A stretch of 5,802 nt of DNA from Tannerella sp. (GTDB taxonomy: Bacteria > Bacteroidota > Bacteroidia > Bacteroidales > Tannerellaceae): assembly GCA_031288935.1 (NCBI GenBank), contig JAITQL010000163.1, positions 1-5,802 on the forward strand. The letters are read 5' to 3'. The position numbers and the translations under genes are program-made. The notes beneath the pieces were generated by a model. That model had not been told where the DNA came from and did not search any database. It worked only from the letters and a program-made list of their open reading frames with translations. This document shows, in pieces, positions 1-5,802 of this stretch. The stretch's first letter is position 1. Each line of letters opens with the position of its first letter.

Positions 1-99
1 TTCCCGGTATAAGAAAACTTTTCCCGATGTTTTTTTTGTCGATTATGCTTTTTTATGATTGAAGGACGTATCTATTGCACAATCACCCTTTTGGTGACC

Positions 100-142
100 C
101 TCTTTGCGTTTCTTGCAATAGAAGATTTTGAACCGCAAAGAG
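100..142. repeat. 9-bp perfect inverted repeat with 25-nt spacer
   Basis: CTCTTTGCG at 100-108 pairs perfectly with CGCAAAGAG at 134-142. The spacer holds a smaller TTCT/AGAA pairing. A related segment, TTCTTTGTGGT, follows at about 158-168. In the leftward direction the pattern reads as short CGCAAAG and CACAAAG motifs, which resemble A-rich repeats I associate with scattered intergenic sequences in Bacteroidetes and other phyla. The pairing is seen directly; the repeat-family link is from memory and uncertain. Confidence 0.55.
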
Positions 143-201
143 CGCTGTATTCTTGTGTTCTTTGTGGTAAAAACGTAACAGGATCAGGCGTTCAGGTCGC
201 T

Positions 202-288
202 CCTCTAATGAATGTCGTGTCGTCGCTTCCCCCTGAAGGGCGCTACTGTGACGACGGACAAAGTCCACCCCTTCAGAGGATTTAGAGG
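202..288. repeat. Nested and competing inverted repeats, possible structured RNA or palindromic element
   Basis: An outer 7-bp arm pair (202-208 with 282-288) encloses two alternatives. One pairs 219-224 with 250-255, extended by 213-216 with 257-260. The other pairs 230-240 with 269-279, matching at 10 of 11 positions with one C/A mismatch, and encloses a small GGAC-AAA-GTCC hairpin at 256-266. The two inner options cannot form together, so an RNA from either strand could switch between folds. No known riboswitch or RNA family is recognised. Confidence 0.45.
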
Positions 289-336
289 CTTCGCCACTTT
301 TCTGCCTGTCGCGGGCGACCCCGGACAAATATCTTC

Positions 337-906
337 TCACTCCGTCTTTTTCCTTATCGACCATCCGAAGTGTCCGATCAGCTTGCCGATACCGTAATAC
401 TTGCCGTGCACGAAGGCCAGCAGGCCGGCGCGTTGCATGTCGAAGGCGCCGGTGACCGGGTCGAGGTATTGCCCGTCGGCCTTCACGTTCACTGCCTCGG
501 AGACGAACATGTCATGACTGCCCAGCGCCAGTACTTCTTTTACACGACACTCGATGCACAACGGCGATTCTTCAATCAGCGGCGCATGTACAACGGTGGC
601 TTTTCCCGGCGTCAGGCACAGTTCCTCAAACTTGCGGCGGTCTTTCCCGGAAACGACGCCGCACCAGTCCGTCGCATACGCCATTGCTTCCGTGGTCAGG
701 TTGATGACGTATTCCATGTTTTTCCGCAAAATCGGGTACGAATACCGTTCCGGACGCACGGAAATGTAACACATCGGCGGATTCGTACACAGCGTTCCCA
801 CCCAGCTGACGGTTAAAATATTGTATTCCGAAGGCTCGGCGCCGCAACTGATCATCACGGCCGGCAGGGGATAGATCATCGTCCCCGGTTTCCAGTCCTT
901 TTTCAT
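337..906 (-). CDS. Flavoredoxin-type flavin reductase family protein
   Basis: This 189-residue protein matches the flavin reductase-like FMN-binding family (flavoredoxin group), cytoplasmic proteins that bind FMN in a split-barrel fold and take part in electron transfer. The N-terminal part has the family pattern YPLPAVMISCG (12-22), followed by ILTVSWVGTLCTNPP (30-44) and the SVRPERYSY segment (49-57), the region where these proteins contact FMN. The GSHDMFV motif (129-135) is typical of flavoredoxins. Length fits the family. There is no signal peptide. The ATG is 6 nt downstream of the pyrI stop, so it is very probably co-transcribed with pyrBI; this order is familiar from Bacteroidales. 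The physiological electron donor and acceptor cannot be read from the sequence, and a direct role in pyrimidine synthesis is unproven. Confidence 0.92.
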   Translation of the reverse strand: MKKDWKPGTMIYPLPAVMISCGAEPSEYNILTVSWVGTLCTNPPMCYISVRPERYSYPILRKNMEYVINLTTEAMAYATDWCGVVSGKDRRKFEELCLTPGKATVVHAPLIEESPLCIECRVKEVLALGSHDMFVSEAVNVKADGQYLDPVTGAFDMQRAGLLAFVHGKYYGIGKLIGHFGWSIRKKTE

Positions 907-912
907 GATTCG

Positions 913-1380
913 CTATTTGATCAATATGTCTTCCTTGTTGATTTTCCGTTCGCAGTAATGACATTTGAGCGTCACCTTTTCACGGTCTATCACCTCGAAA
1001 CGCGACTGCATCGGTTCGTTGTTGGAAATACACTTGGGGTTGTTGCACTTCACGATCCCTGTCAGCTCGCCGGGCAGCCTGACAGGTTTCTTTTCCACCA
1101 CTTCATAGTCGCGAATCACGTTCAGCACCACGTTCGGCGCCACCAGTGCAATCCGGTTGATTTCATCTTTCACAAAAAACTTGTCGGCTATTTTGATCAT
1201 CCCCTTATAACCCATTTTCTTGCTTTGGAGGTTATTCCCGATGGTAATGGGGTCGTTCATCTTTTCCAGTTCGAGCAGCGAAGCTACCTTGAACAACTGT
1301 TCGGGAGGGATGTGATCAATCGCCGTCCCGTTTTCCAGCGCCGCCACCTGCAGCGCCTTTTTCTTTTTATTCGGCATCAT
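913..1380 (-). CDS. pyrI: Aspartate carbamoyltransferase regulatory chain
   Basis: PyrI is the regulatory chain of aspartate transcarbamoylase: it binds nucleotide effectors and, through a zinc domain, holds the catalytic trimers in the c6r6 holoenzyme. I start it at the first of two adjacent ATGs (1380), giving 155 residues, close to E. coli PyrI (153); the second gives 154. The open frame continues 17 codons upstream, but that stretch overlaps the pyrB end and does not resemble PyrI. Residues 1-100 form the nucleotide-binding domain, with the family-like [17 protein letters not shown] start. The C-terminal zinc domain has all four ligands: Cys112 and Cys117 (CNNPKC), Cys140 and Cys143 (CHYC). 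It begins 20 nt after the pyrB stop, so the two chains are translated from one message. Upstream bases are A-rich with no Shine-Dalgarno, as expected for Bacteroidetes. Confidence 0.97.
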   Translation of the reverse strand: MMPNKKKKALQVAALENGTAIDHIPPEQLFKVASLLELEKMNDPITIGNNLQSKKMGYKGMIKIADKFFVKDEINRIALVAPNVVLNVIRDYEVVEKKPVRLPGELTGIVKCNNPKCISNNEPMQSRFEVIDREKVTLKCHYCERKINKEDILIK

Positions 1381-1400
1381 ATTCTGTTTATCATTCTGTT

Positions 1401-2318
1401 TCAATCCACGTCCATGCCAAGCACATCGCACAGAATCGCTTCGCGGGTAAACAGTCCGTTGCGTGCCTGGTCAAAATAGTAGGCTTTCGGATTGTCGTCC
1501 ACGTCGTACGCAATCTCGTTCACGCGCGGCAGCGGATGCAGCACGCGCAGGTTGGGACGGCTGTTTTCCAGCATCCGGTTGTGCAGGATATACACATTCT
1601 TCACCCGTTCATACTCGATCAGGTCGGTAAACCGTTCGCGCTGTACGCGCGTCATGTAAAGGATGTCCGTCCGGTTGATAATGTCTTCCGTGAAAGCGAC
1701 GTGTTCCTCGAACCGGATGCCGTGCAGCCGGCAGAAGCGTTTCTGCTCGTCGGGCATCCGCAGTTCCTCCGGCGCAATGAAATGAAACGAAGGATTGAAA
1801 TGCGACATGCCGACAATCAGCGAATGAACCGTCCGCCCGTACTTCAGATCGCCGACCACCGTAATCGTCAGGTCTTCCAGTTTTCCCTGCGTCTGGCGGA
1901 TGGAATACAGGTCGAGCAACGTCTGCGACGGATGCTGGTTGGCGCCGTCTCCGGCGTTCACCACCGGCACGGAGGAGATTTCCGCCGCATAACGCGCCGC
2001 GCCCTCCAGGTGATGACGCATGATGATCACATCCACATAATTGCTTATCATCAGGATGGTATCTTTCAGCGTCTCACCCTTGGAGGAGCTTGTTGTCGAA
2101 GCGTCCTGAAAGCCGATGACCCGGCCGCCCAGCCGGTTGACAGCCGTCTCGAAGCTCAGCCGCGTACGGGTGGACGGCTCGAAAAACAGCGTGGCCGCCA
2201 CTTTTCCTTCCAGCAATTTCCGGTTTGGACGCTCCTCAAACTTCCGGGTATTGTCCAAAATGCGAAGAATGTCTTCGCGCGTGCACTGGTCGATGGAAAC
2301 GATACTGTCCCGTAACAT
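1401..2318 (-). CDS. pyrB: Aspartate carbamoyltransferase catalytic chain
   Basis: PyrB joins carbamoyl phosphate and aspartate to form carbamoyl aspartate, the committed step of pyrimidine synthesis. I start it at the ATG at 2318 (305 residues), because the resulting MLRDSIVSI lines up with Bacteroides PyrB starts. An in-frame TTG at 2333 would add five residues and cannot be excluded. From that ATG, the carbamoyl-phosphate motif STRTR is at 49-53, the 80s-loop SSSK at 77-80, RHHLEG at 101-106, HPSQ at 129-132, KYGRTVHS at 159-166, the aspartate-binding TRVQRERF at 223-230 and HPLPR at 261-265. All key active-site residues known from the E. coli enzyme are present. It sits between the alkaline phosphatase gene (20-nt gap) and pyrI (20-nt gap). 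No internal promoter matching TAnnTTTG is visible just upstream, so it probably depends on a promoter further up. Confidence 0.98.
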   Translation of the reverse strand: MLRDSIVSIDQCTREDILRILDNTRKFEERPNRKLLEGKVAATLFFEPSTRTRLSFETAVNRLGGRVIGFQDASTTSSSKGETLKDTILMISNYVDVIIMRHHLEGAARYAAEISSVPVVNAGDGANQHPSQTLLDLYSIRQTQGKLEDLTITVVGDLKYGRTVHSLIVGMSHFNPSFHFIAPEELRMPDEQKRFCRLHGIRFEEHVAFTEDIINRTDILYMTRVQRERFTDLIEYERVKNVYILHNRMLENSRPNLRVLHPLPRVNEIAYDVDDNPKAYYFDQARNGLFTREAILCDVLGMDVD

Positions 2319-2338
2319 GGAATCGGTTTTCAACGCAT

Positions 2339-4048
2339 TTACTGTAAATAACCGGTCAGCGACCGGGGTACATAAAACGTGCTGTTGACATCCACGTAAA
2401 TGATGACGGATGACAGCTTCACTTCTTCATTGCCCTTTTTACCGAGTTTCACGATGTTTGTATTCGGCGAGATACTCAGTTGTTTTTTCTTGTCCTTCCC
2501 GTGCTTTACGACGAGGGTCGGACTGCCGTTTTCCGTTGCCGCGGGAACAATCTCGTACGCATAGTCCCTGAATACTTCCGTATGCGGGGCGAAGTTGGCT
2601 GCGGTCAGTTCGTCCAGCCGGCCGGTCAGTCCCATGGCAGCCGCCATGTAATGATTCAGTTCGACGTTCGTACGCATCCCCAGCGGCAAGTCGCCGCCGG
2701 GATGCCAGGCTGCCAGAAAGACCTCCTCGCCGGTATGCCCGCCGGTGGTGAAGCCGAAGCACGTCTTCGACGTAATCAATTTGGCGATAAAGCCGTTCAG
2801 CGAACTGCTGTAAAGCGAGGCCAGCGCATCCTTTTCCGAACGCTGCTCTTCCGGCACCGGGCTGTTTTTGTAGCCCGCACAGTGGTACAGGGTCTGAAGT
2901 TCTTCGTCCGTCAGTTCAAAGCCGGCGTACCGGCTGAACAGCTGCTGCACGTTCGTCGCCGGTTCGCTGTTCAGCTTTTGCGCGAAGCCTTCGGCCGTCA
3001 GTTTTACCTGCGCAATCGAATGGAAGAGATCGTCCTTCGTCAAATTCCCGTATCCGCCGCAACGGTTGGAGCCTATACTGAATCCGCTGTTTCCGTGGTC
3101 GGGAACGATCACCACGACCGTTTCTCCGTTTTGGCGCGCAAACTCCAGCGCAGCCCCGCAAGCGCGGTCGAAGGCCAGAAAGTCCGTGATCATCGCCGCC
3201 GGGTCATTGGCGTGCGCCGCCCAGTCCACCTTGCTGCCTTCCACCATCAGGAAAAAGCCGTTCTCATTCCGTGACAGTTTCTCGATGGCCTTGCGCGTCA
3301 TTTCTTCGAGGGACGGTTCTTTGGAAGCGTCACGGTCGAGGTCATACGTCATGTCGCGGTCGTTGTACAGCGCCCACATCTTGTCGCCGGTATAGCTGCG
3401 CATCCCTTCAATGTCGTTTTTGTATATGCCGTAGCCGTTAGCTTTCAAATACACCTCGTCGACTTCCGACAAGAGCGACGCGCCGCCGCCAATCACCACG
3501 TCCAGATCGTTATGCACCATCTGGGGAGCGATCCATTCGTAGCGTCCGCGGTTGTAGCTGTGCGACGAGCAGTCGGCCGGCGTGGCATGAGGGAACTCGC
3601 ACGTGAACACCAGGCCTGTGGCTTTTTGATGCACAACCTTGGCCGCTTCCAGAAGGGTGGTCAACGGCTGGTAAGCTTTCGACGGATCCATCGGATAAAT
3701 ATCGTCCTTCCCCCTGCTCACGGGATAGGTGGACACGTATCCCGCCAAACTCGGATAGCCGGTCATGTAGCATGACGTGGTAGGCGCCGAATCGCCGATG
3801 GGCGCATTGGAGGAATGGGTAAGCACCGTTCCGCAGAGATAGGCATCAATGGCCAGTTTGGGTTTGTCCGGATGCAGATACCACTGATACCAGCGTGCCG
3901 CCGAAACCGTAGCCAGCGATGCGCCGTCCGGAATCATCAGAATCAGGTTTTTTACCGGTTTGACTTGTGCCGGTTCCATAGACCGGACGGTTCCCGCGCA
4001 AACAACCAGCAGGAACAGGAATAGAATTTGCTTTCTCATATTTTTCAT
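2339..4048 (-). CDS. Secreted alkaline phosphatase (PhoA superfamily)
   Basis: This 569-residue protein is an alkaline phosphatase, a metal-dependent phosphomonoesterase, probably periplasmic. Residues 1-23 form a Sec signal peptide: basic start, hydrophobic [12 protein letters not shown], likely cleavage after VRS. The cysteine at 17 lacks a good lipobox. Metal and active-site residues map onto E. coli PhoA: Asp41, Asp86-Ser87 (nucleophile in GDSAPTTS), His154 and Thr156, Arg167 (phosphate binding), Glu270, Asp275 and His279 ([14 protein letters not shown]), Asp317-His318 (PDHG) and His438 (GGHTGE). PhoA Asp153 and Lys328 are His154 and Trp276 here, the pair I recall from the Vibrio and TAB5 enzymes. 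The stretch between His318 and His438 is about 80 residues longer than in PhoA, suggesting a crown-like insertion. Residues 500-569 are a lysine-rich C-terminal extension of unknown role. The start is the ATG at 4048; ATG 4039 also keeps the signal peptide. GGAAG lies just before the start. Confidence 0.95.
   Translation of the reverse strand: MKNMRKQILFLFLLVVCAGTVRSMEPAQVKPVKNLILMIPDGASLATVSAARWYQWYLHPDKPKLAIDAYLCGTVLTHSSNAPIGDSAPTTSCYMTGYPSLAGYVSTYPVSRGKDDIYPMDPSKAYQPLTTLLEAAKVVHQKATGLVFTCEFPHATPADCSSHSYNRGRYEWIAPQMVHNDLDVVIGGGASLLSEVDEVYLKANGYGIYKNDIEGMRSYTGDKMWALYNDRDMTYDLDRDASKEPSLEEMTRKAIEKLSRNENGFFLMVEGSKVDWAAHANDPAAMITDFLAFDRACGAALEFARQNGETVVVIVPDHGNSGFSIGSNRCGGYGNLTKDDLFHSIAQVKLTAEGFAQKLNSEPATNVQQLFSRYAGFELTDEELQTLYHCAGYKNSPVPEEQRSEKDALASLYSSSLNGFIAKLITSKTCFGFTTGGHTGEEVFLAAWHPGGDLPLGMRTNVELNHYMAAAMGLTGRLDELTAANFAPHTEVFRDYAYEIVPAATENGSPTLVVKHGKDKKKQLSISPNTNIVKLGKKGNEEVKLSSVIIYVDVNSTFYVPRSLTGYLQ
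2352..2366 (-). other. Hairpin at the 3' end of the alkaline phosphatase gene, upstream of pyrB
   Basis: CCGGTC (2352-2357) and GACCGG (2361-2366) form a perfect 6-bp GC-rich stem with a 3-nt loop. Read leftward, the stem is followed by TTATTTACAG, and it covers the last codons of the phosphatase gene, ending about 34 nt before the pyrB ATG. It could be a weak attenuator, an RNA-processing or stability element, or simply coding sequence. The T-run is too broken to call a terminator. Confidence 0.35.
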
Positions 4049-4071
4049 ACTTCCGTTTCGTTATATATAGT

Positions 4072-5241
4072 TTATTGTAATACGATAATGTCTTCTTCAA
4101 ACCGGGTGATTTTTTCCAGCCCGGTGGCAGTGACTAAAAAACTGTTTTCGATGCCGACCGCCCCTGTGCCTGGAATCACGAATTTCGGTTCCAGGGCAAA
4201 CACCATGTTCATCTGCAACTCTTCATTCGAACGGGGCGTCAGCACCGGCGGTTCGTTAATCTGCAAGCCGATGCCGTGTCCAACGAACTTCGCCTGCTGC
4301 CGCGTCCCCATGAAACAGTCCGTCAACCCTTCCTTTTCAACCTCCGCCATCGCCAGTTCGTAGAGCGCGGCACAGGACACGCCCGGCCGCGCCGTCTGCA
4401 TGACGATCTCCTGAATCGTCTGCGACGTCCTGTGCGCCCGGTATGCCGGCTCCGGCAGTTCGCCCACGGCGAACACGCGGGTCATGTCGGTCAGGTAAGG
4501 CGTGTAATTGCCCACCATATCGACCATGATCGCCATGCCGTCCTCCAGCGCCGTACCGTTGGCGCCAATCGGACAGAGGGGCGTCAGACCGTGGCCTCCC
4601 AGGGCAAAGTCATACGGAGAAGGCGCTTCGGCATTCGCTCCCGCAAGTAGGCTGCCCATGAAAATGTCCATGTTCGGCCCGAAGGCATGAAAGATGCCGA
4701 ACGAACCGTTCAGGCGCATCCGCCGCTCAATCTCGGCCTGAAACGCCACGTCCGTCATGCCCTTGCGAAAGCAGGAGGCAATTTCCGAATAAGTCTTTGC
4801 ATGTTGGCGGGCAGAGAGGCGGAACTGCTCGATTTCCCAGGGCGTCTTGATCATCCGCGCCTGCCGGAGCAGCAAGGTGGCGTTGCCCGTTTCCGGCGAA
4901 CCGAACACGGCCTGCAACCGGAGACATTCATTATAGGGCACCTCGTCTGTTTCGAGCAGCAGTTTCCGGGGAAGCGCCCGGCCTTGCGACGCAAAATATT
5001 CGGCAATCTGTTCCGGTTTACGGATAAACACGACCTCGTCGCCGGCCTTGAAATCGTTCGGCCGTTTCACAAAAACGACCGGCTCGCCTTCGGCCGGCAG
5101 GTAAAAATAACCGCCGAACAGAGACCCGGTCATGTAGTAAAGATTCACACCCACGCTCAGCAAACATGCCTCCGCGCCGGTCCGACGCAAGGCATTTTGC
5201 ACGCACATTCGCCTTATCTGCAAGTCTTCCGATAACTTCAT
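4072..5241 (-). CDS. M24-family metallopeptidase-like protein (Xaa-Pro peptidase/prolidase fold)
   Basis: This 389-residue protein has the two-domain plan of prolidases and aminopeptidase P: a creatinase-like N-terminal domain (about 1-125) and a pita-bread domain (about 130-389). The five metal ligands are present at family spacing: Asp241 and Asp252 (VDMVGNYTPYLTDMTRVF), His322 (GHGIGL), Glu351 (ALEPKF) and Glu365 (GIENSF). Two conserved non-ligand histidines of the active site appear to be missing. The one seven residues after the metal His (IHE in prolidases) is Asn329 (QINEPP), and the one 17 residues before the first Asp aligns with Pro224. Substrate and even peptidase activity are therefore uncertain; related M24 subfamilies also vary at these sites. 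There is no signal peptide, so it should be cytoplasmic. It is the first gene of the cluster, 28 nt downstream of a -7-like promoter box, and its stop is 23 nt before the alkaline phosphatase start. The ATG at 5241 fits the family's length. Confidence 0.9.
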   Translation of the reverse strand: MKLSEDLQIRRMCVQNALRRTGAEACLLSVGVNLYYMTGSLFGGYFYLPAEGEPVVFVKRPNDFKAGDEVVFIRKPEQIAEYFASQGRALPRKLLLETDEVPYNECLRLQAVFGSPETGNATLLLRQARMIKTPWEIEQFRLSARQHAKTYSEIASCFRKGMTDVAFQAEIERRMRLNGSFGIFHAFGPNMDIFMGSLLAGANAEAPSPYDFALGGHGLTPLCPIGANGTALEDGMAIMVDMVGNYTPYLTDMTRVFAVGELPEPAYRAHRTSQTIQEIVMQTARPGVSCAALYELAMAEVEKEGLTDCFMGTRQQAKFVGHGIGLQINEPPVLTPRSNEELQMNMVFALEPKFVIPGTGAVGIENSFLVTATGLEKITRFEEDIIVLQ

Positions 5242-5268
5242 TTCACACTTTCATTCTACTAACAGCGC

Positions 5269-5276
5269 CAAAAGTA
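5269..5276 (-). promoter_or_regulatory. Candidate Bacteroidetes -7 promoter element (TACTTTTG)
   Basis: The minus strand reads TACTTTTG, an exact match to the Bacteroidetes sigma-ABfr -7 consensus TAnnTTTG, ending 27 nt before the ATG of the M24 gene. It is the only exact match I found on that strand. The usual TTTG at -33 is not clear; the nearest candidates, TTCG and TTCC, are poorly placed (12 and 17 nt upstream instead of about 19-21). If used, it would give a leader of roughly 20 nt and drive the whole five-gene cluster. Confidence 0.55.
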
Positions 5277-5425
5277 GTTATTTTTTCGCGAACGGAAGTA
5301 CTGCCCGGCGATAAAATTATCCGACAGCACGAAACGGTATCATCCCTCCGGTAGAAATCTTCCGCCCACGAATGGCACGAATAAGAGAAGTCTCTTTCCG
5401 GCAAGCGCACGACACCGGCAACACC

Positions 5426-5600
5426 CTGCAAGAACCCTCCCGCAACGTATCGCCGACCTCCTGCATACTGCAAGAACTCTCCCGCAGCTTGCGGCACACC
5501 TCCTGCATACTGCAAGAAGTCCCTCGCAGCTTGCGGCACACCTCCTGCATACTGCAAGAACCCTCCCGAAACTTGCGGCATACCTCCTGCATACTGCAAG
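5426..5600. repeat. Tandem repeat array, 42-bp unit, four copies plus a 7-bp partial
   Basis: Units lie at 5426-5467, 5468-5509, 5510-5551 and 5552-5593, followed by the partial unit CTGCAAG (5594-5600). Unit positions 1-9 and 31-42 are invariant, so each junction carries a core that begins ACCTCCTGCATACTGCAAG. The 21 bases between cores vary but are clearly related (several read GCAGCTTGCGGCAC). The core contains the short dyad TGCA-TAC-TGCA, and two spacers contain CGCA-GCT-TGCG. The unit equals four helical turns of B-DNA and 14 codons. The array is in the gap between the terminator of the right-hand gene and the promoter of the peptidase cluster. A partial resemblance just upstream (AGAAGTCTCT at 5386-5395) may be a decayed copy. 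Function is unknown. Confidence 0.95.
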
Positions 5601-5619
5601 GTGAAAATTTGAGCTGTGT

Positions 5620-5655
5620 AATAAAAAAGGGTCGGTGAAACTTCACCGACCCTCT
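5620..5655 (-). terminator. Intrinsic transcription terminator for the gene at the right edge
   Basis: AGGGTCGGTGAA (5628-5639) is perfectly complementary to TTCACCGACCCT (5642-5653), giving an 11- to 12-bp stem with a very short loop. Read leftward, the stem runs directly into TTTTTTATT, the complement of 5620-5628. The stem begins 39 nt after the stop codon of the gene ending at 5693. Read rightward, only CTCTTCATT follows, so the signal is mainly one-directional. It should separate the right-hand transcript from the peptidase cluster. Confidence 0.88.
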
Positions 5656-5692
5656 TCATTGGTTAGAATGTATCTTGGAAAATATCAATCAT

Positions 5693-5802
5693 TCACCTGG
5701 CTCCGTCATACTCGATGGTAATAAATCCCTCTGCGGCTAATGTGATGGCCAGCGTATGGTCGGCGTCGCGATAGACGCCTGTAATGTTCAGCTTGGCGCC
5801 TA
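5693..5802 (-). CDS. 3' end of an unidentified gene, truncated by the window edge
   Basis: The last 35 codons of a minus-strand frame are visible, ending with TGA at 5693-5695. The peptide begins GAKLNITGVYRDADHTLA and ends FITIEYDGAR. It alternates polar and hydrophobic residues in a beta-strand-like way (LNITGVY, LAITLA, FITIEY) and ends in a strongly charged tail. The other two minus-strand frames contain stops in this stretch. The terminator 39 nt downstream supports a real gene end here. I do not recognise the family; a beta-rich domain is plausible but cannot be assigned from so little. Confidence 0.65.
   Translation of the reverse strand, partial: GAKLNITGVYRDADHTLAITLAAEGFITIEYDGAR

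Larger units (their letters stand above)
1..336. other. Non-coding, inverted-repeat-rich intergenic region downstream of the flavin reductase gene
   Basis: I see no convincing gene here. The first 60 bases are AT-rich, including a run of eight T at 30-37. The rest is full of inverted repeats: 83-87/93-97 (TCACC/GGTGA), 100-108/134-142 (CTCTTTGCG/CGCAAAGAG), 202-208/282-288 (CCTCTAA/TTAGAGG), 219-224/250-255 (GTCGTC/GACGAC), 230-240/269-279 (10 of 11 pairs), 256-259/263-266 (GGAC/GTCC) and 308-319 (GTCGCGGGCGAC). Some of these pairings exclude each other. None is followed by a T-run in the leftward direction, so I cannot call a terminator for the operon that ends at 337. Short open frames exist on both strands (55-285 plus, 83-364 minus), but they resemble no family I know and the minus one runs into the flavin reductase gene. 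The composition suggests a dispersed intergenic repeat; that is inference. Confidence 0.6.

Noticed and set aside
55..285. 76-codon plus-strand frame with a hydrophobic stretch (ITLLVTLFAFLAI)
   Set aside because: The hydrophobic run could suggest a small membrane protein, but the rest has no family signal, no promoter or ribosome-binding site is seen, and the frame crosses the inverted repeats.
308..319. GTCGCGGGCGAC hairpin as the terminator of the five-gene cluster
   Set aside because: It lies at the right place, just after the flavin reductase stop, but the stem is only 4-5 bp and no T tract follows in the leftward direction.
83..364. 93-codon minus-strand open frame in the left intergenic region
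   Set aside because: It overlaps the 3' end of the flavin reductase gene on the same strand, has no recognisable domain, and lies across dense inverted repeats. It is better explained as chance translation of a repeat.
1381..1431. 17-codon upstream extension of pyrI overlapping the end of pyrB
   Set aside because: The residues do not resemble PyrI starts, and two adjacent ATGs at 1380 and 1377 give the normal length of 154-155 residues.
2319..2333. TTG start for pyrB at 2333
   Set aside because: The ATG at 2318 aligns with Bacteroides PyrB starts, so a rare TTG is not needed, although it cannot be fully excluded.
370..5235. Long plus-strand open frames opposite the five genes, for example 1536-2315 and 2480-3274
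   Set aside because: They are antisense shadows of well-supported minus-strand genes, rich in Arg and His, with no family resemblance.
5426..5600. CRISPR array (about 20-bp core with 21-bp spacers)
   Set aside because: The cores and spacers alternate, but the spacers are clearly related to one another and shorter than CRISPR spacers, the core is shorter than most CRISPR repeats, and no cas gene is present.

Overview
The window looks like a chromosomal segment from a Bacteroidales bacterium. PyrB and PyrI closely resemble the Bacteroides/Parabacteroides proteins. The gene order pyrB-pyrI-flavoredoxin-type flavin reductase is the one I know from that order. No start codon has a convincing Shine-Dalgarno sequence, and the one promoter element I can see matches the Bacteroidetes -7 consensus (TAnnTTTG). 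The coding DNA is fairly GC-rich for a Bacteroides, so a relative such as a Tannerella- or Alistipes-like genus is possible. I would not name a genus.

Layout, left to right. Bases 1-336 contain no convincing gene; they are rich in inverted repeats and resemble a dispersed intergenic repeat. Bases 337-5241 hold five genes, all on the minus strand and tightly packed (gaps of 23, 20, 20 and 6 nt in the direction of transcription). In transcription order they are an M24 metallopeptidase-family protein, a secreted alkaline phosphatase, pyrB, pyrI and a flavin reductase. A candidate promoter (5269-5276) lies just upstream of the first. Bases 5277-5425 show little. Bases 5426-5600 are a four-unit, 42-bp tandem repeat array. 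Bases 5628-5653 form a strong intrinsic terminator for leftward transcription. Bases 5693-5802 are the 3' end of another minus-strand gene that runs off the right edge.

How the genes fit together. PyrB and PyrI are the catalytic and zinc-binding regulatory chains of aspartate transcarbamoylase, the committed step of pyrimidine synthesis. The flavin reductase is a usual follower. The two upstream genes are a less obvious fit: a predicted exported phosphatase, and a cytoplasmic M24 protein that keeps all five metal ligands but appears to lack both conserved catalytic-site histidines. The spacing suggests one transcript, but that is inferred from layout.

I found no mobile element, CRISPR array, tRNA or defence system. 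The most unusual items are the 42-bp array, whose units each carry an exact anti-Shine-Dalgarno-like octamer or heptamer, the atypical M24 protein, and the structured left intergenic region.
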